In this document: positions 18,355 through 27,001 of the stretch, piece by piece
Layout of the letters: the number at the start of each line of letters is the position of its first letter
How positions within the stretch are numbered: the first letter of the stretch is position 1
Source of the DNA: Herbaspirillum sp. ST 5-3
Lineage (GTDB): Bacteria; Pseudomonadota; Gammaproteobacteria; Burkholderiales; Burkholderiaceae_D
Reading direction: 5' to 3'
Length of the DNA: 64,000 nucleotides
Assembly (NCBI RefSeq): GCF_004804275.1
Contig: NZ_STGI01000017.1
Location: forward strand, 50,165 to 114,164
The notes under the pieces: generated by a model
Database searches by the model: none
What the model was told of the DNA's origin: nothing
What the model saw: only the letters and a program-made list of their open reading frames with translations
Translations under genes and position numbers: made by a program

Positions 18355-19575
18355 ATGTCTACACTATTCGACGTTAAACACAGCCCGCGCAAGGCGTACA
18401 CGAGTTTTGCCATCCTTGCGATAGTGCTGGCGACTTTCCCTTTTATCGCTGCCAACTTTGGTAATTCCTGGGTCCGCATCATGGATCTGGCGCTCCTGTA
18501 CATCATGCTGGCGCTGGGTTTGAATATCGTGGTCGGCTTTGCCGGCTTGCTCGATCTGGGCTACATCGCCTTCTATGCGCTGGGCGCGTACATGACCGGC
18601 CTGCTGGCCTCGCCGCAATTTGCTACCGTGCTGGAATCGATCGTGAACCAGTATCCGACGGTTGGCGAGTCGTTGCGGTGGATGGTCGGCGAGGAGGCGG
18701 CCACGAACGGCATTCACTTGTCGGTGTGGCTGATCGTTCCGCTCGGTGCGGCGCTAGCAGGTTTCTTTGGTGCTTTGCTCGGCGCCCCGACACTCAAGCT
18801 GCGCGGTGACTATCTGGCGATCGTGACGCTCGGTTTCGGTGAAATCATCCGCATTTTCATGAACAACCTGAATGCGCCGATCAATATTACCAACGGACCG
18901 CAGGGCATCAACCTGATCGATCCGATCCGGATATTCGGCGTGTCGCTCGCGGGTGAGGCCGGTTCGAATGCCACGCTGCACATCGGTTCATTCTCGATGC
19001 CCTCGGTGAATGCCTACTACTTCCTGTTCCTGGCATTGTGCATCGCGATCATCTTCATTTCGATTCGCCTGCAGCATTCCCGTCTCGGCCGCGCGTGGGT
19101 GGCGATTCGCGAAGACGAGATCGCTGCGAAAGCGATGGGCATCAATACCCGCAACATCAAACTGCTGGCATTCGCCATGGGGGCATCCTTTGGCGGCGTA
19201 TCGGGTGCGATGTTTGCGGCCTTCCAGGGCTTCGTATCGCCGGAATCCTTCTCCCTGATGGAGTCGATCGCCGTCCTCGCGATGGTGGTGCTCGGCGGTA
19301 TCGGCCACATTCCTGGCGTCGTGCTCGGCGGCGTGATCCTGGCGGCGTTGCCGGAAGTGCTGCGCCACGTGGTTGAGCCGGTTCAGCGCCAGCTGTTCGG
19401 CACTGTGCTGATCGAAGCGGAAGTGCTGCGCCAGTTGCTGTACGGCCTGGCAATGGTCGTCATCATGTTGTACCGCCCGGCAGGCATCTGGCCGTCGCCG
19501 CGCCATGAAGACAGGATGGATGCGAACTCGCCCAAGCGTCTCGATGACAAAGAACCTGCTGCGCTGGCGGCATAA
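18355..19575 (+). CDS. livM: Branched-chain amino acid ABC transporter permease LivM
   Basis: 406-residue second permease. LNIVVGFAGLLDLGYIAFYALGAY, GAPTLKLRGDYLAIVTLGFGEI and GAMFAAFQGFVSPESF are LivM hallmarks. It is at the long end of the family, with a large loop near residues 85-125 and a charged C-terminal tail. Starts 11 bases after livH. Confidence 0.95.
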   Translation: MSTLFDVKHSPRKAYTSFAILAIVLATFPFIAANFGNSWVRIMDLALLYIMLALGLNIVVGFAGLLDLGYIAFYALGAYMTGLLASPQFATVLESIVNQYPTVGESLRWMVGEEAATNGIHLSVWLIVPLGAALAGFFGALLGAPTLKLRGDYLAIVTLGFGEIIRIFMNNLNAPINITNGPQGINLIDPIRIFGVSLAGEAGSNATLHIGSFSMPSVNAYYFLFLALCIAIIFISIRLQHSRLGRAWVAIREDEIAAKAMGINTRNIKLLAFAMGASFGGVSGAMFAAFQGFVSPESFSLMESIAVLAMVVLGGIGHIPGVVLGGVILAALPEVLRHVVEPVQRQLFGTVLIEAEVLRQLLYGLAMVVIMLYRPAGIWPSPRHEDRMDANSPKRLDDKEPAALAA

Positions 19576-19584
19576 GGAAATTCC

Positions 19585-20355
19585 ATGAGTGAACAAATCA
19601 TTCTGAATATCGCAGGTGTCAACAAGCGCTTCGGCGGCCTGCAAGCGCTCTCGGATGTGAGCGTCAAGATCATGCGTGGCCAGATCTACGGTCTGATCGG
19701 ACCGAACGGTGCCGGCAAGACGACCTTCTTCAACGTCATTACCGGCTTGTATCAACCGGACACCGGTTCTTTTGAACTGGGAGGAAAACCGTATTCGCCG
19801 TCGGCTCCGCACGAAGTGGCCAAGGCCGGCATCGCGCGCACCTTCCAGAACATCCGCCTGTTTGGCGAAATGTCTGCGCTGGAGAACGTGATGGTTGGAC
19901 GCCACGTGCGCACGCATCAGGGCGTTCTGGGTGCGGTACTGCACCACAAGGCGGCGCGCGAGGAAGAAGCAGCAATCCGCCGTCGTGCGCTGGAATTGCT
20001 CGATTTCGTCGGTATCGCGCACTTTGCCAACCGCACATCGCGCCACCTGTCCTACGGCGATCAGCGCCGCCTGGAAATTGCACGCGCGCTGGCCACCGAT
20101 CCGCAACTGCTGGCTCTGGACGAGCCTGCGGCAGGCATGAATGCGACTGAAAAACTCGCGCTGCGCGAACTGCTGGTGAAGATCAAAGCGGAAGGCAAGA
20201 CGATTCTCTTGATTGAACACGACGTGAAACTGGTGATGGGACTCTGCGACCGCCTGACGGTTCTGGATTACGGCAAACCGATCGCGGAAGGCGTGCCGGC
20301 CGAGGTGCAAAAGAACCCGGCGGTGATCGAGGCATATTTGGGAGGGTCTCATTAA
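19585..20355 (+). CDS. livG: Branched-chain amino acid ABC transporter ATP-binding protein LivG
   Basis: 256-residue ATPase. Walker A GPNGAGKTT (39-47), signature LSYGDQRRLEIARAL, Walker B LLALDEPAAGMN, H-loop IEHD. It powers the LivHM channel together with LivF. The stop codon shares one base with the livF start. Confidence 0.96.
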   Translation: MSEQIILNIAGVNKRFGGLQALSDVSVKIMRGQIYGLIGPNGAGKTTFFNVITGLYQPDTGSFELGGKPYSPSAPHEVAKAGIARTFQNIRLFGEMSALENVMVGRHVRTHQGVLGAVLHHKAAREEEAAIRRRALELLDFVGIAHFANRTSRHLSYGDQRRLEIARALATDPQLLALDEPAAGMNATEKLALRELLVKIKAEGKTILLIEHDVKLVMGLCDRLTVLDYGKPIAEGVPAEVQKNPAVIEAYLGGSH

Positions 20356-21080
20356 TGAATGAAAATATTCTGAAGGTCAGCGGCCTGAAGATCGCCTACG
20401 GCGGAATTCAAGCCGTCAAGGGCATCGATCTCGAAGTCAACAAAGGCGAGCTGGTCACGCTGATCGGCGCCAATGGCGCAGGCAAGACCACCACCTTGAA
20501 GGCGATCACCGGCACGCTGCCCGGATGCAAGGTGGAAGGGCAGATCCATTACAGCGGCCAATCCATCAACGGCACGAACTCGTTTGAACTGGTGAAAAGA
20601 CATCTGGCCATGGTGCCGGAGGGCCGCGGAGTCTTCACCCGCATGACGATTCTGGAAAACCTGTTGATGGGCGCCTACATCCGCAACGACAAGGATGGCA
20701 TCCAGGCTGATGTCGACAAATGGTTCGGGGTGTTCCCGCGCCTGAAAGAGCGGTCCTCGCAGCTGGCGGGCACCTTGTCGGGCGGCGAGCAGCAGATGCT
20801 CGCCATGGCCCGCGCGCTGATGAGCCATCCGAAACTCCTGCTGCTTGACGAACCGTCGATGGGCTTGTCGCCGATCATGGTGGAGAAGATCTTCGAAGTG
20901 GTGCGCACGGTCTCGGCGCAAGGCGTGACCATCCTGCTGGTCGAGCAGAATGCGAAACTGGCACTGCAGGCTGCGCATCGTGGCTACGTGATGGATTCCG
21001 GCCTGATCACGATGAGCGGCGAAGCGAAGAGCATGCTTGACGACCCGAAGGTGAAGGAAGCCTATCTCGGCGAGGGTTGA
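20355..21080 (+). CDS. livF: Branched-chain amino acid ABC transporter ATP-binding protein LivF
   Basis: 241-residue ATPase. Walker A GANGAGKTT (38-46), signature LSGGEQQMLAMARAL, Walker B LLLLDEPSMGLSP, H-loop VEQN. Last gene of the operon; a strong terminator follows. Confidence 0.96.
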   Translation: MNENILKVSGLKIAYGGIQAVKGIDLEVNKGELVTLIGANGAGKTTTLKAITGTLPGCKVEGQIHYSGQSINGTNSFELVKRHLAMVPEGRGVFTRMTILENLLMGAYIRNDKDGIQADVDKWFGVFPRLKERSSQLAGTLSGGEQQMLAMARALMSHPKLLLLDEPSMGLSPIMVEKIFEVVRTVSAQGVTILLVEQNAKLALQAAHRGYVMDSGLITMSGEAKSMLDDPKVKEAYLGEG

Positions 21081-21113
21081 TCCGCGATCGGCATGCTAAC
21101 GCGATTGAACAAC

Positions 21114-21151
21114 AACCGCCTTGTCCGCCTTGCAGACAAGGCGGTTTTGTT
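21114..21151 (+). terminator. Intrinsic terminator of livHMGF
   Basis: Perfect 12-bp stem AACCGCCTTGTC (21114-21125) with GACAAGGCGGTT (21135-21146), then TTGTTTT. Confidence 0.93.
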
Positions 21152-21328
21152 TTGTGCGGAGCGCCAAGGTGTGGTGCGCGCGTTCGCGCGGGCAATGGCA
21201 TAATCGACTGCGCACTCCACATCGCACGCGCCCGCAAGACGATGAACTCGCATCGTGCTGTGCCGGCTGCCATGATCTCGCCGACATCGGTCCCTGTGGG
21301 GCGCATCCAGATAACCAAGGAGCCCAAT

Positions 21329-22021
21329 ATGAAATTTGCCTTCCCGCCTCAAACTGCCGTCGTTCCTGTCTCTGGTAGTGACGTCATGTTCCCGGTTCAT
21401 CGCATCTACTGTGTCGGCCGCAACTACGTTGAGCATGCGAAAGAGATGGGGGCTACCGGTCGCGAGGCGCCTTTCTTTTTCATGAAGCCGGCGGACGCGG
21501 TTTTGCCGGTTGCGCACGGAACGATCGGAGAAATGCCTTACCCCAGCATGACAAATGACCTGCATCATGAGATCGAACTGGTGGTGGCTATCGGCAAGGG
21601 TGGAAAGAATATTGCGGCGGCCGATGCCGTGCAGCATATCTGGGGCTATGCCGTCGGCCTCGACATGACGCGGCGCGACCTTCAGGGCGAGGCGAAAAAA
21701 CTGGGCCGCCCATGGTGCACTGGCAAGGGGTTCGACTTCTCTGCGCCGATTTCTGCGATTCATCCGATCGCTGAGACTGGTGCGATTACGCAGGGCGAAA
21801 TTCGGCTTGACGTCAACGGCGCATCGCGCCAGAAAAGCAACATTGAAAAGCTGATCTGGAATGTCGCGGAAACCATCGAACATTTGTCGAAGTACTACAC
21901 TTTGCAGCCCGGCGATCTGATTTTTACCGGCACGCCGGAAGGCGTTGCCGCCGTGAAGCAAGGTGACTTGCTGGAAGCTTCGATTGCCAACGTCGGTGAC
22001 TTGCGGGTGAAGATCGTCTAG
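21329..22021 (+). CDS. Fumarylacetoacetate hydrolase-family protein, fumarylpyruvate hydrolase-like
   Basis: 230 residues from the ATG with an AAGGAG site. HRIYCVGRNYVEHAKEMG, FFFMKPADAV, HHEIELVVAIGKGG and GDLIFTGTPEGV mark the FAH fold; the E-x-E metal ligands sit in HEIEL. Length and N-terminus resemble NagK-type fumarylpyruvate hydrolases of the gentisate pathway. The next gene is a matching isomerase, so the pair would turn maleylpyruvate (or maleylacetoacetate) into central metabolites. No ring-cleaving dioxygenase is nearby. Confidence 0.87.
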   Translation: MKFAFPPQTAVVPVSGSDVMFPVHRIYCVGRNYVEHAKEMGATGREAPFFFMKPADAVLPVAHGTIGEMPYPSMTNDLHHEIELVVAIGKGGKNIAAADAVQHIWGYAVGLDMTRRDLQGEAKKLGRPWCTGKGFDFSAPISAIHPIAETGAITQGEIRLDVNGASRQKSNIEKLIWNVAETIEHLSKYYTLQPGDLIFTGTPEGVAAVKQGDLLEASIANVGDLRVKIV

Positions 22022-22029
22022 TAGGGATT

Positions 22030-22039
22030 GGGGGGGGGG
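22030..22039 (+). repeat. Run of ten G between the FAH-family gene and maiA
   Basis: A 10-base G homopolymer, 8 bases after the upstream stop and 9 bases before the maiA ATG, where a ribosome site would be. Such tracts slip in replication and could change spacing or translation. Confidence 0.9.
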
Positions 22040-22048
22040 AATCGTGCC

Positions 22049-22705
22049 ATGAAGCTCTACAGTTATTTCCGCAGTTCGGCATCCTACCGGGTGCGCATTG
22101 CACTGCATTTGAAAGGACTGGCGTTCGAAACGGTGCCGATTGATTTGATCAAGAACGGCGGCGCGCAGTTCGCCCCCGCCTACCGCAGGCTCAATCCGGA
22201 TGCGCTCGTGCCAGCGCTGATCGATGATGCGCAAGAAGGTCCGGCGGTGCTGACACAGTCGCTGGCCATCATCGAATACCTCGACGAGATGCATCCCGCG
22301 CCGCCCCTGCTGCCGCAGAATCCGGTCGACCGTGCCTACGTACGTGGCATCGCGTTATCCATTGCCTGCGACATTCACCCGCTGAACAACCTGCGTGTAT
22401 TGCGCTATCTGATGCGAGATCTGAAAATCAGTGAAGACGACAAGAACGCGTGGTATCGCCACTGGTGCGAACAAGGGCTGACAGCGATCGAAGCCAGCTT
22501 GGCGAGAGACAAGCGCGTGGGACGATTTTGCTATGGCGATGCGCCGTCGCTGGCCGATTGTTGCCTCATCCCTCAGATTGCGAACGCTCGCCGCGTCGAC
22601 TGCGATTTCTCGGGCATGCCGACCATTATGCGTATCAATGAAGCCTGCCTCGCGCTCGATGCCTTCGCCAAGGCCGCGCCGGCGAATCAACCGGATGCAG
22701 AATAG
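22049..22705 (+). CDS. maiA: Maleylacetoacetate/maleylpyruvate isomerase (zeta-class GST)
   Basis: 218-residue glutathione-dependent isomerase. The zeta-class signature SSASYRVRIALHLKG (starting at residue 8) carries the catalytic Ser, and LTQSLAIIEYLDE and the C-terminal GDAPSLADCCLIPQ are typical. It acts just before the hydrolase encoded upstream. The only ribosome-binding sequence before its ATG is the poly-G tract. Which of the two substrates is used cannot be told from sequence. Confidence 0.9.
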   Translation: MKLYSYFRSSASYRVRIALHLKGLAFETVPIDLIKNGGAQFAPAYRRLNPDALVPALIDDAQEGPAVLTQSLAIIEYLDEMHPAPPLLPQNPVDRAYVRGIALSIACDIHPLNNLRVLRYLMRDLKISEDDKNAWYRHWCEQGLTAIEASLARDKRVGRFCYGDAPSLADCCLIPQIANARRVDCDFSGMPTIMRINEACLALDAFAKAAPANQPDAE

Positions 22706-22709
22706 GAGC

Positions 22710-23723
22710 CTAGAGTTGCTGCGCCGGCAAGGTATCCAGGTTGCGGGCGCGCACACGCTCGTTTTCCGCTGTAAAAGAGTTTTCTCGTAGCGCTTCAATC
22801 TGGCGCATGCGCTCCGCCGAATCAAGGCCAGGCTGGCGAAGGATGCTTTCCGCAGCGCGTCGATATTCGGCATAGCGGCTTTTCCACGTCTGCTCCTTGC
22901 CCTCGATTGCGTCAAAGCGTACTGCCGCTTCTTCTCCGAAGCGGCTCGCCACGAAGGCGCGTTGCGTTTCCATCGAAGCCCCTTGGTCGCGCAGGGCCTG
23001 CAGATTGTCAGCGCCATGCGCCTGGTCCACGATTGCAGTAACGGGCGCTCTCCCGTTGGCGCGTGCCCGCAGTGCTGCCAGTGCCTGGCGATCGTTCGCA
23101 TCTTCATCGCCGAACCATACTGCCGCGATTTCGATACCGAGCAGTTCCTGTCGCAATCGCGCTCGCTGCGCCAGCCACGAATTGATCCGATCAACATCCG
23201 GCGACAGGGCGGGGCTGTCCGGTGAAAGGCGCGGAACCGGATCGTGCGCAAGAAGCTTGTCATGCGCTTCGAGGTAGGTCACGTAGTTCCGGACAATCCG
23301 TTCCGCCTCTTCAAATGCAGGCGAAGGCAAACGGGATTTCAAGTGGGCGAGCAACTTCGCAATATGCAGATCGCGTTCGCCCAGATGGCCGCCAAGTAAA
23401 AAATAATCCGCGATATCTCTGAGTGCCTTGTTGATCACAAGATGCTGATCTCCCGTGATGGCAAGTCCGTCCGGCGCCTCGGTATCCGTATCGACAGCCT
23501 CGGGCGGGATGGCACTCTTCCCGGGTCCTGGTTCCGTCCAGACGCCGGGGCCGAATCGGGCAGAGAGCTCTGTTGCGACAATGCGATTCGCTGCCGGCCC
23601 GGATTTTTCATCCGGTTTGCCGGAATAGATCGCAAGCAGCGCGACGACGAGCGCACTTGCGATCGCCGCCGTCAGCCGTTTTGCCGTGACCGATCGAGTC
23701 TTCTCAGCCGGATTCCGCTTCAT
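22710..23723 (-). CDS. Lipase-specific foldase (Lif, lipase chaperone)
   Basis: 337 residues. One N-terminal membrane helix (LTAAIASALVVALLAIYSG) anchors it to the inner membrane, followed by a Pro/Gly-rich linker and the helical foldase body. The Lif signature region is INKALRDIADYFLLGGHLGE. It folds the partner lipase in the periplasm before type II secretion. It begins 22 bases after the lipase stop, the usual lip-lif order. Confidence 0.88.
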   Translation of the reverse strand: MKRNPAEKTRSVTAKRLTAAIASALVVALLAIYSGKPDEKSGPAANRIVATELSARFGPGVWTEPGPGKSAIPPEAVDTDTEAPDGLAITGDQHLVINKALRDIADYFLLGGHLGERDLHIAKLLAHLKSRLPSPAFEEAERIVRNYVTYLEAHDKLLAHDPVPRLSPDSPALSPDVDRINSWLAQRARLRQELLGIEIAAVWFGDEDANDRQALAALRARANGRAPVTAIVDQAHGADNLQALRDQGASMETQRAFVASRFGEEAAVRFDAIEGKEQTWKSRYAEYRRAAESILRQPGLDSAERMRQIEALRENSFTAENERVRARNLDTLPAQQL

Positions 23724-23745
23724 GTCGGATGTCAGTCTCGATCAA

Positions 23746-24690
23746 TCAAACGCCAGCCTGCTTGAGGCGATTGGCGTGCGTGCGAATGACAACGACCGGA
23801 TCCGCAGTGAACAGGCCGCGCAATCCAAACAGGTGGTTGATCTCATCCACATGATTCCAGCCGTAGGTGCCGATCACCTGGCCGAAACGCGCGCTGCATA
23901 CCGGCACCATGCCGTCGTTACTGCCGCCGCCGCGCAGGCGGATGGTCCAGTCGCCGAGTACAAGTAGCGGATCGAGGGCGTCAAAGATATTGGTGCCGCC
24001 CGAACTGCCGGTCCAGGAGTAGAGCCTTTGGACATTCCCGTTTTTCACGTCCACCGAAGCACCACTGGTGCTGCAGTTCGGTCCCAGGCCGGCTGACGGA
24101 AACTGGCTGTTGAAATTCACCATCCCTTCCTGCGTCATCAGACGCAAGGCGCCAAACGGATCCTGCTGTAGCGGGTCGCCAACAAGGAAATCGAGCAAAC
24201 CACCCGCGAGCGAAGCACTGCCGGCAAGGAAATCCTGAAAAATCGTGGGCGTGCTTGCGATCCAATCGGCGAGATGCGTGCCGCGATGTGGCGTGCCGAT
24301 GGTGGTGATGGAGGCGATGGCTTCCGGCATCGCTGCCGCGGCGTAGCGCGAAGTCAGGCCGCCCTGGCTGTGCGCGATCAGATTGACTTTTGCTGCGCCG
24401 GTTTGAATCATCACAGCGCGCATGGTTTCCAGCAGCTTTTCTCCACGCAGGTTTTCGCCCGCAAAAGAATTGAGATTCGCTACGTAGACATTCGCGCCGT
24501 AATAGGTCAGGTCGCTCTTGATCTGCCACCAGTAATCGATCACGCCAAAATACTTGGAAGTGCCCGCGACACCGTGTACCAGGATGATCGGATATTTGGT
24601 CTTGGCATATTCGCTGGCAGCATGTGCAGCTGAGGACAATAGACTGAACGCACATAGCGTTGCAGCCAACACGACTCGCATGAGGCGCAT
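23746..24690 (-). CDS. Secreted triacylglycerol lipase (family I, foldase-dependent)
   Basis: 314 residues with a Sec signal (cut near AAHA-ASEY). Start chosen at the ATG with GGGAGA site. HG oxyanion motif (LVHGVAG), nucleophile Ser108 in AHSQGG, Asp259 (SNDGMVPVC) and His280 (WNHVDEIN) form the triad. Cys206 and Cys265 match the single disulfide of Pseudomonas lipases, and Asp282 matches a calcium ligand. Hydrolyses long-chain triglycerides outside the cell with help of the downstream foldase. Confidence 0.93.
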   Translation of the reverse strand: MRLMRVVLAATLCAFSLLSSAAHAASEYAKTKYPIILVHGVAGTSKYFGVIDYWWQIKSDLTYYGANVYVANLNSFAGENLRGEKLLETMRAVMIQTGAAKVNLIAHSQGGLTSRYAAAAMPEAIASITTIGTPHRGTHLADWIASTPTIFQDFLAGSASLAGGLLDFLVGDPLQQDPFGALRLMTQEGMVNFNSQFPSAGLGPNCSTSGASVDVKNGNVQRLYSWTGSSGGTNIFDALDPLLVLGDWTIRLRGGGSNDGMVPVCSARFGQVIGTYGWNHVDEINHLFGLRGLFTADPVVVIRTHANRLKQAGV

Positions 24691-25045
24691 GGTGAAGTCT
24701 CCCTTGCTTGAATTGGATGGGTTTGTTGATTTTTGTTGTGCTTGCATTAATCCACAGTTCGCGGTGCAGCATCAATTGGACGGGCTAGAGCCATTCCTCT
24801 AATTAATTGCGAAAATCGCAATGGTCGTGTTAGGCCGAAATCGCTCACGGCAGTGAACATCGCCAGGCAAACGAAGCGCACTTTGTCTATGAAAAACCGA
24901 GCGGCAAGGCCGTTTTCGGCAGGCGATCTGGAGGATAAGAAGCGGGGAGGGAAATGATTCGGAAGAATTAGAGCGGCGTCTCTAATTCTTCCCGGTCTCG
25001 ATGATGCCGTGCGTTTCAGTCAAATTTGACCGCAGCCGATGTGTG
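24691..25045. other. Intergenic region between lipase and the second FAH-family gene
   Basis: No gene seen. It should carry the lipase promoter. It includes a small perfect hairpin ATTGCGA-AAA-TCGCAAT (24806-24822) and the 13-bp inverted repeat described separately. Confidence 0.5.
24961..24992. repeat. Perfect 13-bp inverted repeat
   Basis: GGAAGAATTAGAG (24961-24973), loop CGGCGT, CTCTAATTCTTCC (24980-24992). It lies 54 bases past the end of the leftward FAH-family gene. No T-run on either strand, so it may be a weak terminator or a protein site. Confidence 0.7.
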
Positions 25046-25897
25046 TCAACTTGCCTGATAGGCGATGACCGCTTGATGTTGCTCGCCCAGGCCGGTGATG
25101 CCGAGCGACAGCGAGTCGCCGCGCTTCAGGAAGCGTTGCGGCTTCATCCCCATGCCCACTCCCGGCGGAGTGCCGGTAGCGATAATGTCGCCGGGCATCA
25201 GCGTCATGAAACGGCTGACGTAGCTGACGATCTTCGCGACGGAAAAAACCATCGTCTTTGTGTTGCCGGTTTGTACGCGTTCGCCGTTCAGGTCCAGCCA
25301 GAGATCAAGCCGCTGCGGATTCGGAACTTCGTCGCGCGTTACCAGCCAGGGACCGACCGGCCCGAAGGTATCGCAACCTTTACCCTTGTCCCATTGCGGT
25401 CCGCGTTCCAACTGATATTCGCGCTCGGACACATCATTGACGACGCAATAGCCCGCCACATGATTCAATGCATCCTTCTCCGATACCGAGCGTGCCACCG
25501 TGCCGATCACGACGCCGAGTTCGACTTCCCAGTCGGATTTTTTCGAGCCCTTAGGGAGCATGACAGGATCATTTGCGCCGGAAAGCGAGGTTGTGGCCTT
25601 CATGAACACGATAGGCTCTTTCGGCAGAGGCATGCCCGCCTCGGCAGCGTGGTCGGAGTAGTTCAGGCCAATCCCGATGAATTTCCCCACCCCTGCAACT
25701 GGCACGCCCCAGCGCGGCGTGCCGCGAACCAGCGGAAGTTTGGCAGTGTCGAGTTTGGCGAGCTTCGCCAAGGCCTTGGCCGACAATTGATCAGGCCCGA
25801 TGTCGGGGACGATGGTGGACAAGTCGCGCAGCTTGCCATCGCGGTCAATCAAGCCGGGCTTTTCCTTGCCGGGGCGGCCATAGCGGACCAGTTTCAT
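25046..25897 (-). CDS. Fumarylacetoacetate hydrolase-family protein (second copy type)
   Basis: 283 residues. IGIGLNYSDHAAEAG, PIVFMKATTSLSG, DWEVELGVVIG and PGDIIATGTPPGVGMG give the FAH fold with E-x-E ligands in EVELG. It belongs to the longer group that includes 2,4-diketo-3-deoxy-sugar hydrolases and proteins annotated as ureidoglycolate lyase. No pathway partner is adjacent, so the substrate is open. Ribosome site AAGGAGA before the ATG. Confidence 0.87.
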   Translation of the reverse strand: MKLVRYGRPGKEKPGLIDRDGKLRDLSTIVPDIGPDQLSAKALAKLAKLDTAKLPLVRGTPRWGVPVAGVGKFIGIGLNYSDHAAEAGMPLPKEPIVFMKATTSLSGANDPVMLPKGSKKSDWEVELGVVIGTVARSVSEKDALNHVAGYCVVNDVSEREYQLERGPQWDKGKGCDTFGPVGPWLVTRDEVPNPQRLDLWLDLNGERVQTGNTKTMVFSVAKIVSYVSRFMTLMPGDIIATGTPPGVGMGMKPQRFLKRGDSLSLGITGLGEQHQAVIAYQAS

Positions 25898-26019
25898 GCG
25901 ATCTCCTTGGGAAAATACTCGTCAGGTTTCCTGCGAGCAATGTAAACGGAAATCGCAATATATGCGGGTCGCGGTACCTTGTCCACCGCCGCTGCGTCGA
26001 CCGGGAATTATTGCCGGGG

Positions 26020-26322
26020 TTACTCGCCGCTGCTCATTGTCTTTTTCGCTTCGGCCAAGTCATTTTGAAGATTGGCCTTGGCTTCCTTCATGCATGTCGT
26101 GCGCTCGGCACCGCGCATCTTCTTGCAATCGGCCAGCGCTTCCTTGTACGCCGCATTGGCCTCCTTCTTGGCCGTCTTGTAGCGGGACTGCGCAGTCAGG
26201 TCTTCGGTTGTTTGTTGCGCGTCGGCTTTGCTCGAGTGGCGTTGCGCTGCATTCACGGGCGCGGCCAGCATCAAGCAGGCAAGCAAAGACACGCTCGCAA
26301 AGCTTTTCGGATATCTGTTCAT
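26020..26322 (-). CDS. Small exported helical protein
   Basis: 100 residues. Start chosen at the ATG with GGAGG. A signal peptide (SVSLLACLMLAAPVNA) precedes a charged helical mature part with repeated Lys-Ala-Glu-Ala pattern (YKTAKKEANAAYKEAL) and two Cys about 10 residues apart (DCKKMRGAERTTC). Proteins of this look are common in Burkholderiales envelopes; no function is known. Confidence 0.7.
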   Translation of the reverse strand: MNRYPKSFASVSLLACLMLAAPVNAAQRHSSKADAQQTTEDLTAQSRYKTAKKEANAAYKEALADCKKMRGAERTTCMKEAKANLQNDLAEAKKTMSSGE

Positions 26323-26494
26323 CACATCCTCCGTGGCGACATAACAAGGCAAGGCGTTCGCAAACGCGCTGCCTTGATTTTCATCAGTGAAAGAATTCCC
26401 TTACGGATCATGAACATAGGCATCGATGCCGGATCTTATCCACAGAATTGACCACAGTTTATGTGGGTAAATTTGACGTTTCTGAGCCGTGGCG

Positions 26495-26662
26495 TCAGGG
26501 GCGAGAAGGTGGAATGATCAACTTGCCCAGCAGATGAACCCTCCTTGCAACCTCCGATGAAATTTCGGGCATATCGGTTTCATCCTTGATGGAATCCTGC
26601 TCCGGAGCAGTGGAATCAGCAGCCTCGGGAAGAGGAACGTTCCGGTCATCTGTTGTCGACAT
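26495..26662 (-). CDS. Short hypothetical ORF
   Basis: 55 residues (MSTTDDRN start), acidic N-terminal half and a short basic-hydrophobic end (RRVHLLGKLIIPP). Ribosome site is poor, and a TTG nine codons upstream is an alternative start. It may not be a gene. Confidence 0.35.
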   Translation of the reverse strand: MSTTDDRNVPLPEAADSTAPEQDSIKDETDMPEISSEVARRVHLLGKLIIPPSRP

Positions 26663-26818
26663 GAGTAACTTTGGTGAGAATGATCTCAAGCCATACTACT
26701 ATCCACTAACGCGCAGATATTGAGCTTCATCATTGCGCACGGGGGGGGCAATGACGATTGTGTCAGGTCAGCGAAAGACGGGGGATTGAGATTTGGCCGG
26801 AATTGCCAAGGCTGAAAC

Positions 26819-26893
26819 TGGTCCCGCCGACAGGAATCGAACCTGTATCTAGCGCTTAGGAGGCACTCGTTCTATCCATTGAACTACGGCGAG
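26819..26893 (-). tRNA. tRNA-Arg (anticodon CCT)
   Basis: Read on the minus strand: acceptor CTCGCCG pairs with CGGCGGG (one U-G), D stem GUUC/GAAC, anticodon loop CTCCTAA between AGTGC and GCGCT, T arm ACAGG-TTCGATT-CCTGT, discriminator A and an encoded CCA (26819-26821). All arms are intact. Its 5' end faces the prophage integrase. Confidence 0.95.
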
Positions 26894-26971
26894 GGACGCT
26901 TATTTTAACGCTTTTTATTGCCTGTTCTCACTCTGTAGCACTCATTCTATATAATTCCGTTTCACAACGTC

Positions 26972-27001
26972 AGTGATACAAAGTGATACGGAGAGTGATA
27001 C
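26972..27001 (+). repeat. Three direct repeats AGTGATAC before int
   Basis: AGTGATAC at 26972-26979, 26982-26989 and 26994-27001, the last touching the int ATG. A fourth copy lies inside int (27181-27188). They may be arm-type integrase sites or an operator for int. Confidence 0.75.

Noticed and set aside
22355..23263. 302-residue minus-strand frame overlapping maiA and the foldase gene
   Set aside because: Arg/Cys-rich shadow in another frame of the foldase and antisense to maiA.
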